A DNA stretch of 46,028 bases from a bacterium (GTDB lineage: Bacteria; Actinomycetota; Thermoleophilia; Miltoncostaeales; Miltoncostaeaceae). Shown here in pieces: positions 30,858-40,819 of the stretch. The notes under the pieces are model-generated. The model was not told the origin of the DNA and did no database searches. It worked only from the letters and a program-made list of their open reading frames with translations. A program made the translations under genes and the position numbers. The stretch is taken from positions 1-46,028 of the forward strand of contig JAPOLI010000012.1 of NCBI GenBank assembly GCA_029977205.1, read 5' to 3'. Numbering within the stretch: the stretch's first letter is position 1; every line of letters begins with the position of its first letter.

Positions 30858-31874
30858 GTGGACCTGACCGTGACGTTCATCGGCACCTCCGCCTCCGTTC
30901 CGAGCGCGGCACGGGGAACCTCCGCGACCCTGATCAGCAGGGGCGGGCAGCGGTGGCTGGTTGACTGCGGCGAGGGGACGCAGCGCCAGCTCCTGCGATC
31001 GGGCGTGGGGCTCGCAGATGTGCAGGTCGTTCTCCTGACGCACCTGCACGGAGACCACTTCCTCGGGCTTCCCGGGATGATGAAGACGTTCGCTCTGCGT
31101 GGGCGCGAGGAACCGCTCCTGCTCGTCGGTCCAGACGGGCTCGGCCAGCTGATGGGGACGCTGGACCCTCTGATCGGCCGGCTGCCGTTCCACTTCGAGG
31201 TTCAGGAGACCGCCCCGGGGGAGGTCCTGCGCGACGGGGACGCGGTCATCCGGGCATTTCACACCGACCATGGCGTGCGCTCGCTGGGCTATGCGTTGGT
31301 CGAGGATGAGCGCCCGGGCGCCTTTGACCTGGACGCCGCGCGCGCCCTGGGCGTGCCTGACGGGCCATCGTTCGGCATCCTGCAGCGCGGAGGAGAGGTG
31401 ACCCTTGAATCAGGTGCCGTCGTGCGGCCGGAGCAGGTGATGGGCGCCGCTCGGCCGGGGCGCGCGGTCGTCTTCTCCGGTGACACCCGGCCGTGCGCCG
31501 GCACGGAGGATGCCGCCCGCGACGCCGACCTGCTCATCCATGAGGCCACCTTCTGCGATGTGGACGCCCAGCGCGCGCTCGAGACGCGCCACTCGACCGC
31601 GCGCGAGGCGGGGGCCCTCGCCTCGCGCGCGGGGGTGCGCATGCTCGCCCTCACCCACGTGAGCACCCGTGTCCCGCCGCGCGAGGTGCGCCGCGAGGCC
31701 GAGCACGAGTTCCCCGGTGTCATCGTCCCCCGCGACTTCGACCAAGTTGAGATCCCCTTCCGGGAGCGGGGTGCTCCCCGGCTCATCCCCGTGCAGGAAC
31801 GCCTCGGAAAAGGCGCGAGGGAGGATCTGGCCGCCGCCGACGACCCTGCTACTCTCCCCGACGCAAGCCTTTAA
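30858..31874 (+). CDS. rnz: Ribonuclease Z (tRNase Z)
   Basis: A 338-residue metallo-beta-lactamase-fold endonuclease that trims tRNA 3' ends lacking CCA. MDLTVTFIGTSASVPSAARGTSA is the tRNase Z start. The metal motif HLHGDHFLGLPG, the later His in HTDHGVRSLGY, Asp in FSGDTRPC, and the HST...LTHVSTR block near the C-terminus complete the dinuclear zinc site. It acts in the cytosol on pre-tRNAs such as the neighbouring tRNA-Arg. The last 30 or so residues are an extra charged tail. It lies 36 nt before pyrR, and its stop is next to the PyrR-binding loop. Confidence 0.94.
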   Translation: MDLTVTFIGTSASVPSAARGTSATLISRGGQRWLVDCGEGTQRQLLRSGVGLADVQVVLLTHLHGDHFLGLPGMMKTFALRGREEPLLLVGPDGLGQLMGTLDPLIGRLPFHFEVQETAPGEVLRDGDAVIRAFHTDHGVRSLGYALVEDERPGAFDLDAARALGVPDGPSFGILQRGGEVTLESGAVVRPEQVMGAARPGRAVVFSGDTRPCAGTEDAARDADLLIHEATFCDVDAQRALETRHSTAREAGALASRAGVRMLALTHVSTRVPPREVRREAEHEFPGVIVPRDFDQVEIPFRERGAPRLIPVQERLGKGAREDLAAADDPATLPDASL

Positions 31875-31900
31875 GACCGGTCCTGCGAGGCCGGGAAGGA
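31875..31900 (+). promoter_or_regulatory. PyrR-binding RNA loop overlapping the pyrR ribosome site
   Basis: CCGG (31877-31880) pairs with CCGG (31891-31894), closing the loop TCCTGCGAGG. This matches the conserved PyrR anti-terminator-loop sequence UCCnGnGAGG. The Shine-Dalgarno GAAGGAG starts directly after the stem. There is no terminator, so UMP-bound PyrR would block translation, as described for mycobacteria. It starts immediately after the rnz stop. Confidence 0.8.
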
Positions 31901-31910
31901 GCACGCAGAG

Positions 31911-32456
31911 ATGGGCAAGGTCCTGATCGATTCCGATCAGTGCCGGCGAACCGTGGCGCGCATCGCGCATGAGATCGTCGAGCACCACCCCGATACCTCG
32001 GCGGTGGCCCTGGTCGGACTCCACACGCGCGGTGTGCCGCTGGCCGAGCGGCTGCGGGCCCTGATCGAGGAGTTCTCGGGTGAGCCACCGGCCATAGGGT
32101 CGGTCGACATCGCCCTGTACCGAGATGACGTCGGCGTGGGCGGCGGGCGACGCGGCGTCGTTCCGGTGGTCGGCGAGACCATCCTCGACTTCGACATCGC
32201 GAGCCATGCCGTCGTGCTGGTGGATGACGTGCTCTACACGGGCCGCACGATTCGCGCGGCCATCGACGCTGTCTTCGACTACGGGCGGCCGCCGAAGGTG
32301 GAGCTCGCGGTCCTCGTGGACCGGGGCCATCGCGAGCTTCCGATCCGGCCCGACTATGTGGGGCGGAACCTGCCGACCAACCGTGGTGAGCGCGTGGCCG
32401 TGCACCTCGCCGAGATCGACGGCCGCGACGAGGTGCTGCTGGAGGGGGGCTCGTGA
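31911..32456 (+). CDS. pyrR: Bifunctional pyr operon regulator/uracil phosphoribosyltransferase PyrR
   Basis: A 181-residue PRTase-fold RNA-binding regulator. The PRPP-binding motif is VVLVDDVLYTGRTIRAA (about residues 101-117). Other family blocks are ALVGLHTRGVPLAERL, VDIALYRDD and PIRPDYVGRNLPTN. It senses UMP/UTP and represses the operon by binding the leader loop found 11 nt before its ATG; it may also make UMP from uracil. GAAGGAG precedes the ATG. Its stop overlaps pyrB (GTGA), starting a tightly coupled operon. Confidence 0.96.
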   Translation: MGKVLIDSDQCRRTVARIAHEIVEHHPDTSAVALVGLHTRGVPLAERLRALIEEFSGEPPAIGSVDIALYRDDVGVGGGRRGVVPVVGETILDFDIASHAVVLVDDVLYTGRTIRAAIDAVFDYGRPPKVELAVLVDRGHRELPIRPDYVGRNLPTNRGERVAVHLAEIDGRDEVLLEGGS

Positions 32457-33412
32457 CCGATCGCGCATCGCTCATCCGGATCGCAGACCTGACCGCCGAC
32501 GACGTGCAGCGGATCCTCGCCACGGCTGACCGCTTCGCCTCCGTGATGGACCGCGACATCAAGAAGGTGCCCACCCTGCGAGGACGCACGGTCGTCAACC
32601 TGTTCCTCGAGCCGTCGACGCGGACCAGCACGTCCTTCGAGCTCGCGGCCAAGCGCCTGTCTGCCGATGTCGTGAGCATCAAGGGCCAGGGCACCAGCAT
32701 GGAGAAGGGCGAAACCCTCAAGGACACCATCCTGACGCTGGAGGCGTACGAGCCGGACGTATTCGTGATCCGCCACCCCCAGGTGGGAGCGTGTGCGGTC
32801 GCGGAGCGCTACACCGATGCGGCGGTGGTCAACGCCGGTGACGGCACGGGCGAGCACCCCACCCAGGCGCTCCTGGACGTGTTCACCGTGCAGCAGGAGG
32901 TCGGGCCCCTCGACGGGATGCACGTGGCGATCGTGGGCGACGTGCTGCACTCACGCGTCGCGCGCTCGGGTATTCAGGCGTTCCGCATGATGGGCGCTCG
33001 TGTCTCGGTCGTGTCACCGCCCACGCTGGTGCCGCGGCACCTCGCCGACGCCCTCGGCGTGGAGGTCACGGCCGACATCCGCGACATCGCGGACGCCGAC
33101 ATCGTGTACGTCCTGCGGATGCAGCTCGAGCGCATGGGCGCGGGTGGTTTCGTGCCCTCCCTCGAGGAGTACGCGCGGATGTATCAGGTGAACCATGCGC
33201 GCCTGCGCCCCGGCCAGCGCGTCATGCACGCCGGCCCCGTGAATCGCGGGGTCGAGATCAGCGGGGGCGTCGTGGATGACCCCGATTCACTCATCGAGGC
33301 CCAGGCGGCCAACGGACTGGTGGTGCGGATGGCGGTGCTCTACGACGTGCTCACAGAGGCGGCCGGCGACACCGGCACGGGTGCCGGCGGTGCGGTGCTG
33401 GAGGCGGCATGA
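32453..33412 (+). CDS. pyrB: Aspartate carbamoyltransferase catalytic subunit
   Basis: A 319-residue ATCase catalytic chain: carbamoyl phosphate plus aspartate to carbamoyl-aspartate, step 2 of pyrimidine synthesis. The carbamoyl phosphate site is FLEPSTRTSTSFE (about residues 51-63); HPQVGA, NAGDGTGEHPTQALLD, and later LRMQLER and HAGPVNRG are family blocks. No regulatory pyrI is present, as usual in actinobacteria; control is by PyrR. The GTG start at 32453 overlaps the pyrR stop and is the first residue of the conserved N-terminus. Confidence 0.97.
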   Translation: MTDRASLIRIADLTADDVQRILATADRFASVMDRDIKKVPTLRGRTVVNLFLEPSTRTSTSFELAAKRLSADVVSIKGQGTSMEKGETLKDTILTLEAYEPDVFVIRHPQVGACAVAERYTDAAVVNAGDGTGEHPTQALLDVFTVQQEVGPLDGMHVAIVGDVLHSRVARSGIQAFRMMGARVSVVSPPTLVPRHLADALGVEVTADIRDIADADIVYVLRMQLERMGAGGFVPSLEEYARMYQVNHARLRPGQRVMHAGPVNRGVEISGGVVDDPDSLIEAQAANGLVVRMAVLYDVLTEAAGDTGTGAGGAVLEAA

Positions 33413-34737
33413 GCACCATGGCGCCCAACCCCCGGGTCCGGCTTCCCCAGCGGCCCGGCGACCCTGCCGACGTGGTGATCCGCGGCGCGCGCATCCTCGA
33501 CCCCGCCGCCGGCATCGATCGCGTGGACGACCTGGTGGTGCGGGATGGCGTGATCGGTGGCGACCCGGAGGGACTCGAGGTCATTGACGGCTCCGGGCTC
33601 ACGGTGATCCCGGGAATCGTCGACGTCCACGTCCACCTGCGCACGCCCGGCAAGGAGCACGCTGAGGACATCGCGACCGGCACCGCAAGCGCGGCGGCTG
33701 GCGGGGTGGTGACGGTGCTGGCGATGCCCAACACGCAGCCGCCGACCGACAACCCGAGCATCCTCGGCTCGCTGCTCGAACGGGCGTCACGCGAGGCCGT
33801 CGTACCAACCGGATTCATCCCGGCGATCACGGTGGGCCAGGCCGGGGAGTCGCTCACGGAGCATGGCGACCTCGCCGAGGCCGGCGCGGCAGCGCTCTCG
33901 GATGACGGGGTACCGGTGGGAAGCGCGCTCGTGATGCGCAGGGCGCTGCAGTACCAGAGGGCGACGGGGCTCCTTTTCACCCTGCACGAGGAGGACATGA
34001 GCCTGTCGGGCCCCGGCGTGATGCACGAGGGCATCGTGTCGGCCCGCATCGGCCTCGCCGGGATCCCCGGCGTGTCGGAGGCCGTGCAGGTGGCGCGGGA
34101 TTGCGCGTTGGCGGCATATGAGGGTGGTCGCATCCACATCTGCCACGTCTCGGCGCGCGAGACCGTGGATGAGATCCGTCGCGCCAAGGAGCGCGGTGTG
34201 CAGGTGACCGCCGAGGTCACGCCGCACCATCTGCTGCTTACCGACGAGCGGGTGGGGGAGGACCCCGACCCCGCGCGGTTCAAGATGAACCCGCCGCTCC
34301 GCGATCAGGATGACCGCGAGGCGCTCATCGAGGCACTCGTCGATGGCACCCTCGACTGCATCGCCACCGACCATGCGCCGCACCCGGGTGACGAGAAGGA
34401 GAATCCGTTTGCGGAGGCACCGTTCGGCGTCATCGGACTCGAGACGGCATTCGCCGCATGCCATACGGAGCTCGTGCTCGGTGGCCGGATGTCGCTCGAG
34501 GACCTCATCCTCAGGATGAGCACGAGGCCCGCCGAGATCTTCGGCCTCCCCGTCCCCACGCTCGCGGACGGGGCTGTCGCAAACCTGGCGGTGGTCGATA
34601 CCGCGGCCACGGACCGCGTCGGTGACAGGCCGTATGCGAGCAAGTCAACCAACGCGGCCTTCGTGGGGATGGAGCTCACCGGCCGCATCGTCATGACCCT
34701 CGCCGGGGGCCAGGACGTCTATCGGAGAGAGCCATGA
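33409..34737 (+). CDS. pyrC: Dihydroorotase
   Basis: A 442-residue type I dihydroorotase of the amidohydrolase family that closes carbamoyl-aspartate to dihydroorotate. Metal ligands appear in DVHVHLRTPGKEHAEDI (about residues 70-86), the substrate loop is MPNTQPPTDN, further His residues are in HICHVSA and in VTPHHLLL, and the catalytic Asp is in ATDHAPH. VIPGIVDVHVHLR and the C-terminal beta-sandwich (GAVANLAVVD) are typical. It overlaps pyrB (ATGA) and the next gene (ATGA), so it is translated in step with them. Confidence 0.96.
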   Translation: MSTMAPNPRVRLPQRPGDPADVVIRGARILDPAAGIDRVDDLVVRDGVIGGDPEGLEVIDGSGLTVIPGIVDVHVHLRTPGKEHAEDIATGTASAAAGGVVTVLAMPNTQPPTDNPSILGSLLERASREAVVPTGFIPAITVGQAGESLTEHGDLAEAGAAALSDDGVPVGSALVMRRALQYQRATGLLFTLHEEDMSLSGPGVMHEGIVSARIGLAGIPGVSEAVQVARDCALAAYEGGRIHICHVSARETVDEIRRAKERGVQVTAEVTPHHLLLTDERVGEDPDPARFKMNPPLRDQDDREALIEALVDGTLDCIATDHAPHPGDEKENPFAEAPFGVIGLETAFAACHTELVLGGRMSLEDLILRMSTRPAEIFGLPVPTLADGAVANLAVVDTAATDRVGDRPYASKSTNAAFVGMELTGRIVMTLAGGQDVYRREP

Positions 34738-35297
34738 GCAACCGCCACCCCGCCCTGGCCACCCGCGAGGATGCCGGTCTTGTCGTCATTGACGTGCAGG
34801 ACGCCTTCGCCCCGGTCATCGACGCCTTCGACGAGGTGGTGGGGAACTGCGCCCTGCTCGCGGAGGGATTCGGGGTCATGGGGCGGCCCGTGATCGTGAC
34901 CGAGCAGTACCCGAAGGGCCTCGGCCATACCGTGCCGGCGTTGGCCGACCGGCTGCCGGAGGGCACGCCGATCGTCGAGAAGACGCGGTTCTCGGCGTGC
35001 GGCGTGGAGGGCTTCGAGGACGCCTATGACGCCGCCCGGTGCAATACGTGGGTGGTCTGCGGCATTGAGTCGCATGTCTGCGTGAACCAGACGGTGCATG
35101 ACCTGCTTGCCCGCGGGGCGTCGGTGCACGTGGCGGCGGACGCAGTGAGCTCGCGCACCCCTGCCAACCGAGAGGCCGGCCTCGAGAAGGCCGCCCGTGC
35201 CGGCGCGCACGTGACGTCGGCCGAGATGGTGCTCTTCGAGATGCTCGGCCAGGCCGGTGGCCCGGAGTTCAAGGCGATCTCGGCGCTGGTCCGATGA
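34734..35297 (+). CDS. Isochorismatase-family cysteine hydrolase inside the pyr operon
   Basis: A 187-residue soluble hydrolase. The catalytic triad is visible: Asp in VVIDVQDAF (about residue 19-22), Lys in VEKTRFSAC (about 82), and Cys in CGIESHVCVNQT (about 121). The family includes nicotinamidase, N-carbamoyl hydrolases and isochorismatases; this one resembles the uncharacterised YcaC-like group. It lies between pyrC and carA with 4-nt overlaps on both sides, so it is expressed with them. A housekeeping role on a carbamoylated or pyrimidine-related amide is possible but unproven. Confidence 0.85.
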   Translation: MSNRHPALATREDAGLVVIDVQDAFAPVIDAFDEVVGNCALLAEGFGVMGRPVIVTEQYPKGLGHTVPALADRLPEGTPIVEKTRFSACGVEGFEDAYDAARCNTWVVCGIESHVCVNQTVHDLLARGASVHVAADAVSSRTPANREAGLEKAARAGAHVTSAEMVLFEMLGQAGGPEFKAISALVR

Positions 35298-36355
35298 GCG
35301 GCGCGCTCATCGTGCTCGAGGACGGCATGGTCCTCCCGTGCCGATCTGTTGGCGCACCCGGCACCGCCCTCGGCGAGATGGTGTTCACCACGGGGATGAA
35401 CGGCTATCAGGAAGCGGTGACCGACCCGTCATACCTCGGGCAGATCCTCACCTTCAGTGCACCGATGATCGGCAACTACGGCACCGGGGACCATGCTCTC
35501 GAGAGCGCTCGGGTGTGGCCGGGGGCCGTGATCGCCACGCGCATCGGCGATGCGCCTGGCGTGGCGGGGCCGATCGGTTTCCGGTCGTGGCTGGCCGACC
35601 AGGGCGTGGTGGCGGTCGAGGATGCCGATACCCGGCGACTGGTGCGCCACCTGCGCGACAACGGCGCGATGCGCGGCGGCGTGTCCACCGAACTCAGCGC
35701 CGAGGAGCTGCTCGCCCTGGTCCGTGAGCATCCGCACCTGGATGGACGGGACCTCTCCGTCGAGGCCGCCGGGGAGCGCCGCACCCTCGGGGACGACGGC
35801 CCGACGATCGTCGCGGTCGATTGCGGCATGAAGCAGGGAATCCTCAACGGCCTGGCCGGGTCGGGCTTGCGGGTCGAGGTGGTCCCCGCGGGAACCACCG
35901 CGGACGAGATCCTCTCCCTCGGACCCGACGGCGTCTTCATCAGCAACGGGCCGGGCGATCCGGCCGCATGCACCCCGGTGATTGATGCCCTGTCCGGGGT
36001 CCTGGGTCAGGTCCCCGTCTTCGGGATCTGCCTCGGACACCAGTTGCTGTCCCACGCGCTCGGCCTGCGCACGGAGAAGCTTCCGTTCGGCCATCGGGGC
36101 GCGAATCACCCCGTGCAGCGCGCCGAGGATGGCGTGGTGGAGATCACCGTGCAGAACCACGGCTATGCGGTGGTCGCCGACTCGCTGCCCGATGGCGTGG
36201 AGGTGACCCGCACGAGCCTCTTCGACGGCAGCGTCGAGGGCATCGCCGCGCCCGAGCTGCTCGCGGCCTCGGTGCAGTACCACCCCGAGGCCAGGCCCGG
36301 GCCGCACGACGCCACATATCTCTTCCGCGCCTTTCGGGACCGGGTGGCGGCCTGA
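35294..36355 (+). CDS. carA: Carbamoyl phosphate synthase small (glutaminase) chain
   Basis: A 353-residue class I glutamine amidotransferase that feeds ammonia to CarB for pyrimidine and arginine synthesis. The N-terminal CPSase_sm domain shows [25 protein letters not shown] and GDHALES. The GATase domain has the nucleophile Cys in [15 protein letters not shown] and the His-Glu pair in [13 protein letters not shown]. It overlaps the isochorismatase gene (ATGA) and shares a base with carB (TGATG), ensuring matched synthesis of the two chains. Confidence 0.97.
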   Translation: MSGALIVLEDGMVLPCRSVGAPGTALGEMVFTTGMNGYQEAVTDPSYLGQILTFSAPMIGNYGTGDHALESARVWPGAVIATRIGDAPGVAGPIGFRSWLADQGVVAVEDADTRRLVRHLRDNGAMRGGVSTELSAEELLALVREHPHLDGRDLSVEAAGERRTLGDDGPTIVAVDCGMKQGILNGLAGSGLRVEVVPAGTTADEILSLGPDGVFISNGPGDPAACTPVIDALSGVLGQVPVFGICLGHQLLSHALGLRTEKLPFGHRGANHPVQRAEDGVVEITVQNHGYAVVADSLPDGVEVTRTSLFDGSVEGIAAPELLAASVQYHPEARPGPHDATYLFRAFRDRVAA

Positions 36356-39300
36356 TGCCCCGCCGTGACGACATCCGCACGATCATGGTGCTCGGGAGCG
36401 GTCCGATCGTGATCGGACAGGCGGGCGAGTTCGACTACTCCGGCACCCAGGGGTGCCGGGCACTGCGGGACGAGGGCTACCGGATCGTCCTCGTCAACTC
36501 CAATCCCGCGACCATCATGACCGACCCCGGCGTGGCTGATCGCACCTACGTGGAGCCCCTCGACGTGCAGGCGGCCGAGCGCATCATCCAGGTGGAGCAG
36601 CCCGATGCGATCCTGCCCACGCTCGGGGGGCAGACCGCGCTCAACCTCGCCATCGATCTCGCCGAGGCCGGCGTGCTCGAGCGCCACGGCGTCGAGCTGA
36701 TCGGCGCAGACGTGGATGTGATCCGGCGCGCCGAGGACCGCGACCTGTTCAAGGAGTGCATGCGCGAGGTCGGGGTGCCGGTGCTCGACAGCCGCATCGC
36801 CACCGATCTCGACGGCGCGCGCGAGGCCGCGGATGCGCTCGGCTACCCCATCATCCTGCGCCCGGCGTTCACGCTCGGCGGCGAGGGTGGCGGGGTGGCG
36901 CTCACCCCGGACGACCTCGCCCCCGTGGTCACGAACGCCCTCGCTGCGAGCCCCATCTCCCAGGTGCTGATGGAGCGGTCGGTCACCGGCTGGGATGAGA
37001 TCGAACTCGAGGTCGTGCGCGATCGCAACGACAACGCGGTGATCGTCTGCACCATCGAGAACCTGGACCCCATGGGCGTGCACACGGGCGACTCGGTGAC
37101 CGTGGCCCCGGCGATGACGTTGGACGACCGCGAGCAGCAGATGCTCCGCGACGCCGCGATCGAGGTGGTTCGCGCGGTGGGCGTGGAGACCGGGGGCGCC
37201 AACGTGCAGTTCGCGCTCAACCGCGCCACCGGGGAGATGGTGGTGATCGAGATGAACCCGCGTGTGTCGCGGTCATCGGCCCTGGCGTCCAAGGCCACGG
37301 GATTCCCGATCGCGCGCATCGCCGCGCGGCTCGCGATCGGCTACACGCTCGACGAGCTGCCCAACGACATCACGAAGGTGACGCCGGCCTCGTTCGAGCC
37401 CACCCTCGACTACGTCGCGGTCAAGGTGCCGCGCTTTGCGTTTGAGAAGCTCACCGAGGACCGCGTGCCGCTCTCCACCTACATGCAGAGCGTCGGGGAG
37501 GTGCTCGCCCTCGGGCGCACGTTCGGCGAGGCGCTGGGCAAGGCACTGTCGGCGCGCGAGCTCGACGCGCGCATCGATGAGCCGGCCTCGGTGGAGGACG
37601 CCCTCGAGCGCCTGCGCAAGCCGTCGTGGGACCGCTTCGACCTCATGATGTGGGCCGCCGCCCGTGGCGCCACTCCCGAGCAGCTGCACGCCTCGACGGG
37701 CGTGCACCGGTGGTTCACCCACGAGATCGTCGCGCTCGCGACCGCTGCGGAGGACCTGCCGGACGACCTCGCGGCGATCGACCACGACCAGATGCTCGAT
37801 GCCCGGCGTCGCGGACTGACCGACCGGGACATCGCGGCGGGCACCGGCGCGAGCGAGGCCGAGGTGGGGCAGAGGCGGCACGCCCTCGGCGTGCGCCCCT
37901 CCTACCGCGCGGTCGACACCTGCGCCGCGGAGTTCGCGGCGATCACCCCGTACTACTACGGCACCTTCGGGACGGAGGGCGAGTCCACGCCGCTGGATCG
38001 TCCGTCGGTCGTGGTGCTGGGGTCGGGGCCCAACCGCATCGGGCAGGGCATTGAATTCGACTACTGCTGCGTGCACGCCGCCATGACGGCCCAGGAGCTG
38101 GGCTATGCGGCGATCATGGTCAACTGCAACCCCGAGACGGTCTCGACCGATCACGGGGTGAGCGACCGCCTGTACATGGAGCCGGTCACCCTCGACGCCG
38201 TGCTGGACATCTGCCAGGCCGAGCAGCCGCTCGGAGTGATCGCACAACTCGGTGGCCAGACCCCGCTGCGTCTCGCCGCCCCGCTGAAGGCGGCTGGCGT
38301 GAACGTGCTCGGCACGTCGCCCGAGGCGATCGACATGGCCGAGGATCGGGGGCGCTTCGGTGCCCTGCTCGGCGAACTCGGCCTGAAGGCACCGCCGTGG
38401 GCCATGGCCGAGGGAGAGGCCGACCTGCTCGCGGCGGCGGAGGATGTCGGGTATCCCGCCCTCGTGCGTCCGTCGTACGTGCTCGGGGGGCGGGCGATGG
38501 CCATCGTCTCGGGCCCCGATGAGCTCCGCGCATGGATGGCGAAGGAGAAGCCGCGGGGCCTCGTGATGGTGGATCGCTTCCTCGCGGGTGCCACCGAAAT
38601 CGACGTCGATGCGCTCTCGGACGGCGAGAGCACCTGGATCGCCGGCGTGATGGAGCACGTGGAGGAGGCGGGCGTGCATTCCGGCGATTCGGCATGCGTC
38701 CTCCCCCCGCAGGGAATCGGCGATGATGCCGACGCCGATGTGCGCCGTCAGGCCGCGCTTCTCGCCGAGGCCATAGGGGTCAAGGGCCTGTTGAACGTCC
38801 AGTTCGCCCTGCGTGATGGCACCGCGTACGTGATCGAGGCGAATCCGCGGGCGTCGCGCACAGTGCCGTTCGTGGCGAAGGCCACGGGCGTGCCGGTGGT
38901 GCGGCACGCCGTGCAGCTCATGCTCGGGGAGAGCATCGGTGACCTCGGGCTGCCCACCGGCCGCACGATGAACCACGTGGCCGTGAAGGAGGCCGTGCTC
39001 CCATTTGCCCGCTTCCCATGGGCGGATCCGGTGCTCGGGCCCGAGATGCGCTCCACCGGGGAGGTGATGGGAATCGGCGCCACGTTCACCGAGGCGTTCG
39101 CGAAGGCGCAGCGCGGCGCGCGCCAGGCGCTGCCGCGATCCGGCACCGTGTTCCTCTCCGTGCGCGACGAGGACAAGCCCCGCGTGGCCGGCCTCGCGGC
39201 CGACATCCATGCGGCCGGGCTGGAGATCGTGGCGACCGGCGGCACCGCCACGGCGGTCGCGGCTGCCGGCATTCCCGTGCGCGAGGTCAACAAGATCTCG

Positions 39301-39534
39301 GATGGCCCGCCGCACGTCGCCGACCTCATCCTCGGGGGCGAGGTGGCGATGGTGGTATGCACACCGAGCGGTCGCGGAGACCGCGCGGATGGCGCGCTCA
39401 TCCGGCGGGCGGCGGTCCGCGCCGGGGTCCCGTGCATCACCACGATCGAGGCGGCCGAGGCCGGCGCCCAGTCCCTGGGCGTGGATCCCTCGGCGGTGGC
39501 ACCGGTCGCCCTGCAGGATCTCGTCCTCCCCTGA
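36355..39534 (+). CDS. carB: Carbamoyl phosphate synthase large chain
   Basis: A 1059-residue synthetase with two ATP-grasp halves. The first begins with [20 protein letters not shown] and has [20 protein letters not shown]; the second begins with [22 protein letters not shown] and has [20 protein letters not shown]. The oligomerisation domain lies between. The C-terminal MGS-like allosteric domain (about residues 930-1059) includes [31 protein letters not shown] and would bind regulatory nucleotides. It is the last pyr gene in this operon; pyrD and pyrF do not follow. No clear terminator is seen in the 67 bp after it. Confidence 0.98.
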   Translation: MPRRDDIRTIMVLGSGPIVIGQAGEFDYSGTQGCRALRDEGYRIVLVNSNPATIMTDPGVADRTYVEPLDVQAAERIIQVEQPDAILPTLGGQTALNLAIDLAEAGVLERHGVELIGADVDVIRRAEDRDLFKECMREVGVPVLDSRIATDLDGAREAADALGYPIILRPAFTLGGEGGGVALTPDDLAPVVTNALAASPISQVLMERSVTGWDEIELEVVRDRNDNAVIVCTIENLDPMGVHTGDSVTVAPAMTLDDREQQMLRDAAIEVVRAVGVETGGANVQFALNRATGEMVVIEMNPRVSRSSALASKATGFPIARIAARLAIGYTLDELPNDITKVTPASFEPTLDYVAVKVPRFAFEKLTEDRVPLSTYMQSVGEVLALGRTFGEALGKALSARELDARIDEPASVEDALERLRKPSWDRFDLMMWAAARGATPEQLHASTGVHRWFTHEIVALATAAEDLPDDLAAIDHDQMLDARRRGLTDRDIAAGTGASEAEVGQRRHALGVRPSYRAVDTCAAEFAAITPYYYGTFGTEGESTPLDRPSVVVLGSGPNRIGQGIEFDYCCVHAAMTAQELGYAAIMVNCNPETVSTDHGVSDRLYMEPVTLDAVLDICQAEQPLGVIAQLGGQTPLRLAAPLKAAGVNVLGTSPEAIDMAEDRGRFGALLGELGLKAPPWAMAEGEADLLAAAEDVGYPALVRPSYVLGGRAMAIVSGPDELRAWMAKEKPRGLVMVDRFLAGATEIDVDALSDGESTWIAGVMEHVEEAGVHSGDSACVLPPQGIGDDADADVRRQAALLAEAIGVKGLLNVQFALRDGTAYVIEANPRASRTVPFVAKATGVPVVRHAVQLMLGESIGDLGLPTGRTMNHVAVKEAVLPFARFPWADPVLGPEMRSTGEVMGIGATFTEAFAKAQRGARQALPRSGTVFLSVRDEDKPRVAGLAADIHAAGLEIVATGGTATAVAAAGIPVREVNKISDGPPHVADLILGGEVAMVVCTPSGRGDRADGALIRRAAVRAGVPCITTIEAAEAGAQSLGVDPSAVAPVALQDLVLP

Positions 39535-39564
39535 CCCGCGTGCAAGGCCGGCATTCGGTGCCTC

Positions 39565-39594
39565 TTGTTACCGGCGGGGGCCGAGGGGTACAGT
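39565..39594 (+). promoter_or_regulatory. Promoter of mihF: TTGTTA and TACAGT
   Basis: TTGTTA (39565-39570), an 18-nt spacer and TACAGT (39589-39594), then 7 nt to ATG 39602. This gives a leaderless mihF mRNA with a recognisable -35 box. Confidence 0.55.
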
Positions 39595-39601
39595 CGCCCC
39601 G

Positions 39602-39934
39602 ATGGCGACTCCCTCAAAGGCCGGGCAGGCACCTCAGCGCTCTCTCGACCAGAGGATGGATGCCCTCCGCCGGGCGAATGAGATCCGCTCCCTCCGGGCC
39701 CAGCTCAAGCGCGACCTGAAGTCCGGCGCCCTTTCCGTGGACGAGGTGATCGAGTCGCCGCCCGACTACGTCCTCACCGCCAAGGTGTTCGACATGATCG
39801 TCGCGGCGCCCAAGTACGGGAAGGTCAAGGCCACCCGCCTGCTCAACCAGTGCCGCATCTCCCAGGGCAAGACGCTCGGGGGACTGTCCGACCGGCAGCG
39901 GGGTGAGCTGGTCGAGCTCCTTCGCCTCCGGTAG
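39602..39934 (+). CDS. mihF: Actinobacterial integration host factor (mIHF)
   Basis: A 110-residue nucleoid-associated DNA-binding protein. The mIHF core is clear: ANEIRSLRAQLKRDLKSG, PPDYVLTAKVFDMIVAAPKYGKVKATRLLNQCRIS and GGLSDRQRGELVEL, with the helix-two-turn-helix DNA-binding block LLNQCRIS. It bends and compacts DNA and assists recombination and gene control. It lies immediately before gmk, a conserved actinobacterial pair. ATG 39602 is chosen by the promoter box 7 nt upstream and by family length (about 105 aa); the longer open frame overlaps carB. Confidence 0.93.
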   Translation: MATPSKAGQAPQRSLDQRMDALRRANEIRSLRAQLKRDLKSGALSVDEVIESPPDYVLTAKVFDMIVAAPKYGKVKATRLLNQCRISQGKTLGGLSDRQRGELVELLRLR

Positions 39935-39948
39935 CCCGCCGCCCCCGC

Positions 39949-40500
39949 GTGTTCGTGGTGTCGGGTCCGTCCGGCGCCGGCAAGGGAACCCTGATCAAGG
40001 GCGCGCTCGAGCGTATCCCCGACCTCGCCGTGGCGGTGTCCGTGACCACACGCGCGCAGCGCCCGGGAGAGGTGGACGGGCGCGAATACCACTTCATGAG
40101 CAGGGCGGAATTCGCCCGGCTCGTTGCTGAGGGAGCATTCCTCGAGCACGCGGAGTTCGCCGGCAACCGCTACGGCACGCTCAACAGCGAGCTTGATCGC
40201 ATCATGGGGATGGCGCGATCCGTGATCCTCGAGATCGAGCTGCAGGGTGCCCGCAATGTGCGCCGGGAGCGTCCCGAGTGCGTGTCGGTATTCATCGAGC
40301 CCCCATCGCTGGAGGAACTCGCCCGTCGTCTGCGCGAGCGGGCCACCGATGCCGAGGAGGAGATCGAGGCGCGCCTCGAGGTGGCCCGCACCGAGGTCGC
40401 GGCGCGCGAGGAGTTCGACCACGTGATCCTGAACGACCACGTCGACAGGGCCACCGCGGAGCTCGTCTCCGTCATCGACGCCGAGATGGACGCCGCCTAG
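39949..40500 (+). CDS. gmk: Guanylate kinase
   Basis: A 183-residue enzyme that phosphorylates GMP to GDP. The P-loop VSGPSGAGKGTLIKG begins at residue 4. The GMP-binding region has SVTTRAQRPGEVDGREYHFMS, EFAGNRYGT and ILEIELQGARNV; the lid RRLRERATDAEEEIEARLEVA follows. GTG 39949 gives the normal short N-terminus and lies 14 nt past mihF, so the two are probably cotranscribed. The usual third gene, rpoZ, is not found downstream. Confidence 0.96.
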   Translation: MFVVSGPSGAGKGTLIKGALERIPDLAVAVSVTTRAQRPGEVDGREYHFMSRAEFARLVAEGAFLEHAEFAGNRYGTLNSELDRIMGMARSVILEIELQGARNVRRERPECVSVFIEPPSLEELARRLRERATDAEEEIEARLEVARTEVAAREEFDHVILNDHVDRATAELVSVIDAEMDAA

Positions 40501-40645
40501 GGCCCCGTCCCGGACCGGCGCGTGGTGTCTGTGACATTCCACGGCCGGGGGGCGGCGATATCGCCCTCCTCCATTCTGAACGGTCGTTCAGGCGAAATCG
40601 CCGCCCCCCGGCCTGCGCACCGTCGTGCATGGGCCACCCCCGCCG

Positions 40646-40681
40646 GCCCCCTCCCTGCGCGGCACCGCGCAGGGAGGGGGC
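40646..40681 (+). terminator. Long GC-rich hairpin downstream of gmk
   Basis: GCCCCCTCCCTGCGCGG, two bases, then its exact complement: a 16-bp stem with a 4-nt loop. It could end or stabilise the mihF-gmk transcript. No T-run follows, and it belongs to the repeat cluster. Confidence 0.4.
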
Positions 40682-40813
40682 TCCGGCGTCGCTCGAACGA
40701 TCGTTCATAAGGGAGGAGGCCGACGTCGGAGCCCCTGGCCGTCCAGGGGTCAAGGATGGGGTGCACGCCCGCGACCGTGCACGCCGGATTTCGCACGACG
40801 GGAGGAGCAGGGC

Positions 40814-40819
40814 TAGCCT
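40814..40819 (+). promoter_or_regulatory. -10 box TAGCCT for coaBC
   Basis: TAGCCT is followed by 7 nt and GTG 40827, the leaderless pattern; it fixes the coaBC start within a long open upstream frame. Confidence 0.5.

Noticed and set aside
37273-39315. 680-residue open frame antisense to carB
   Set aside because: It mirrors the carB codons, is His/Arg/Gly-rich and has no family likeness; such shadows are expected in GC-rich DNA.
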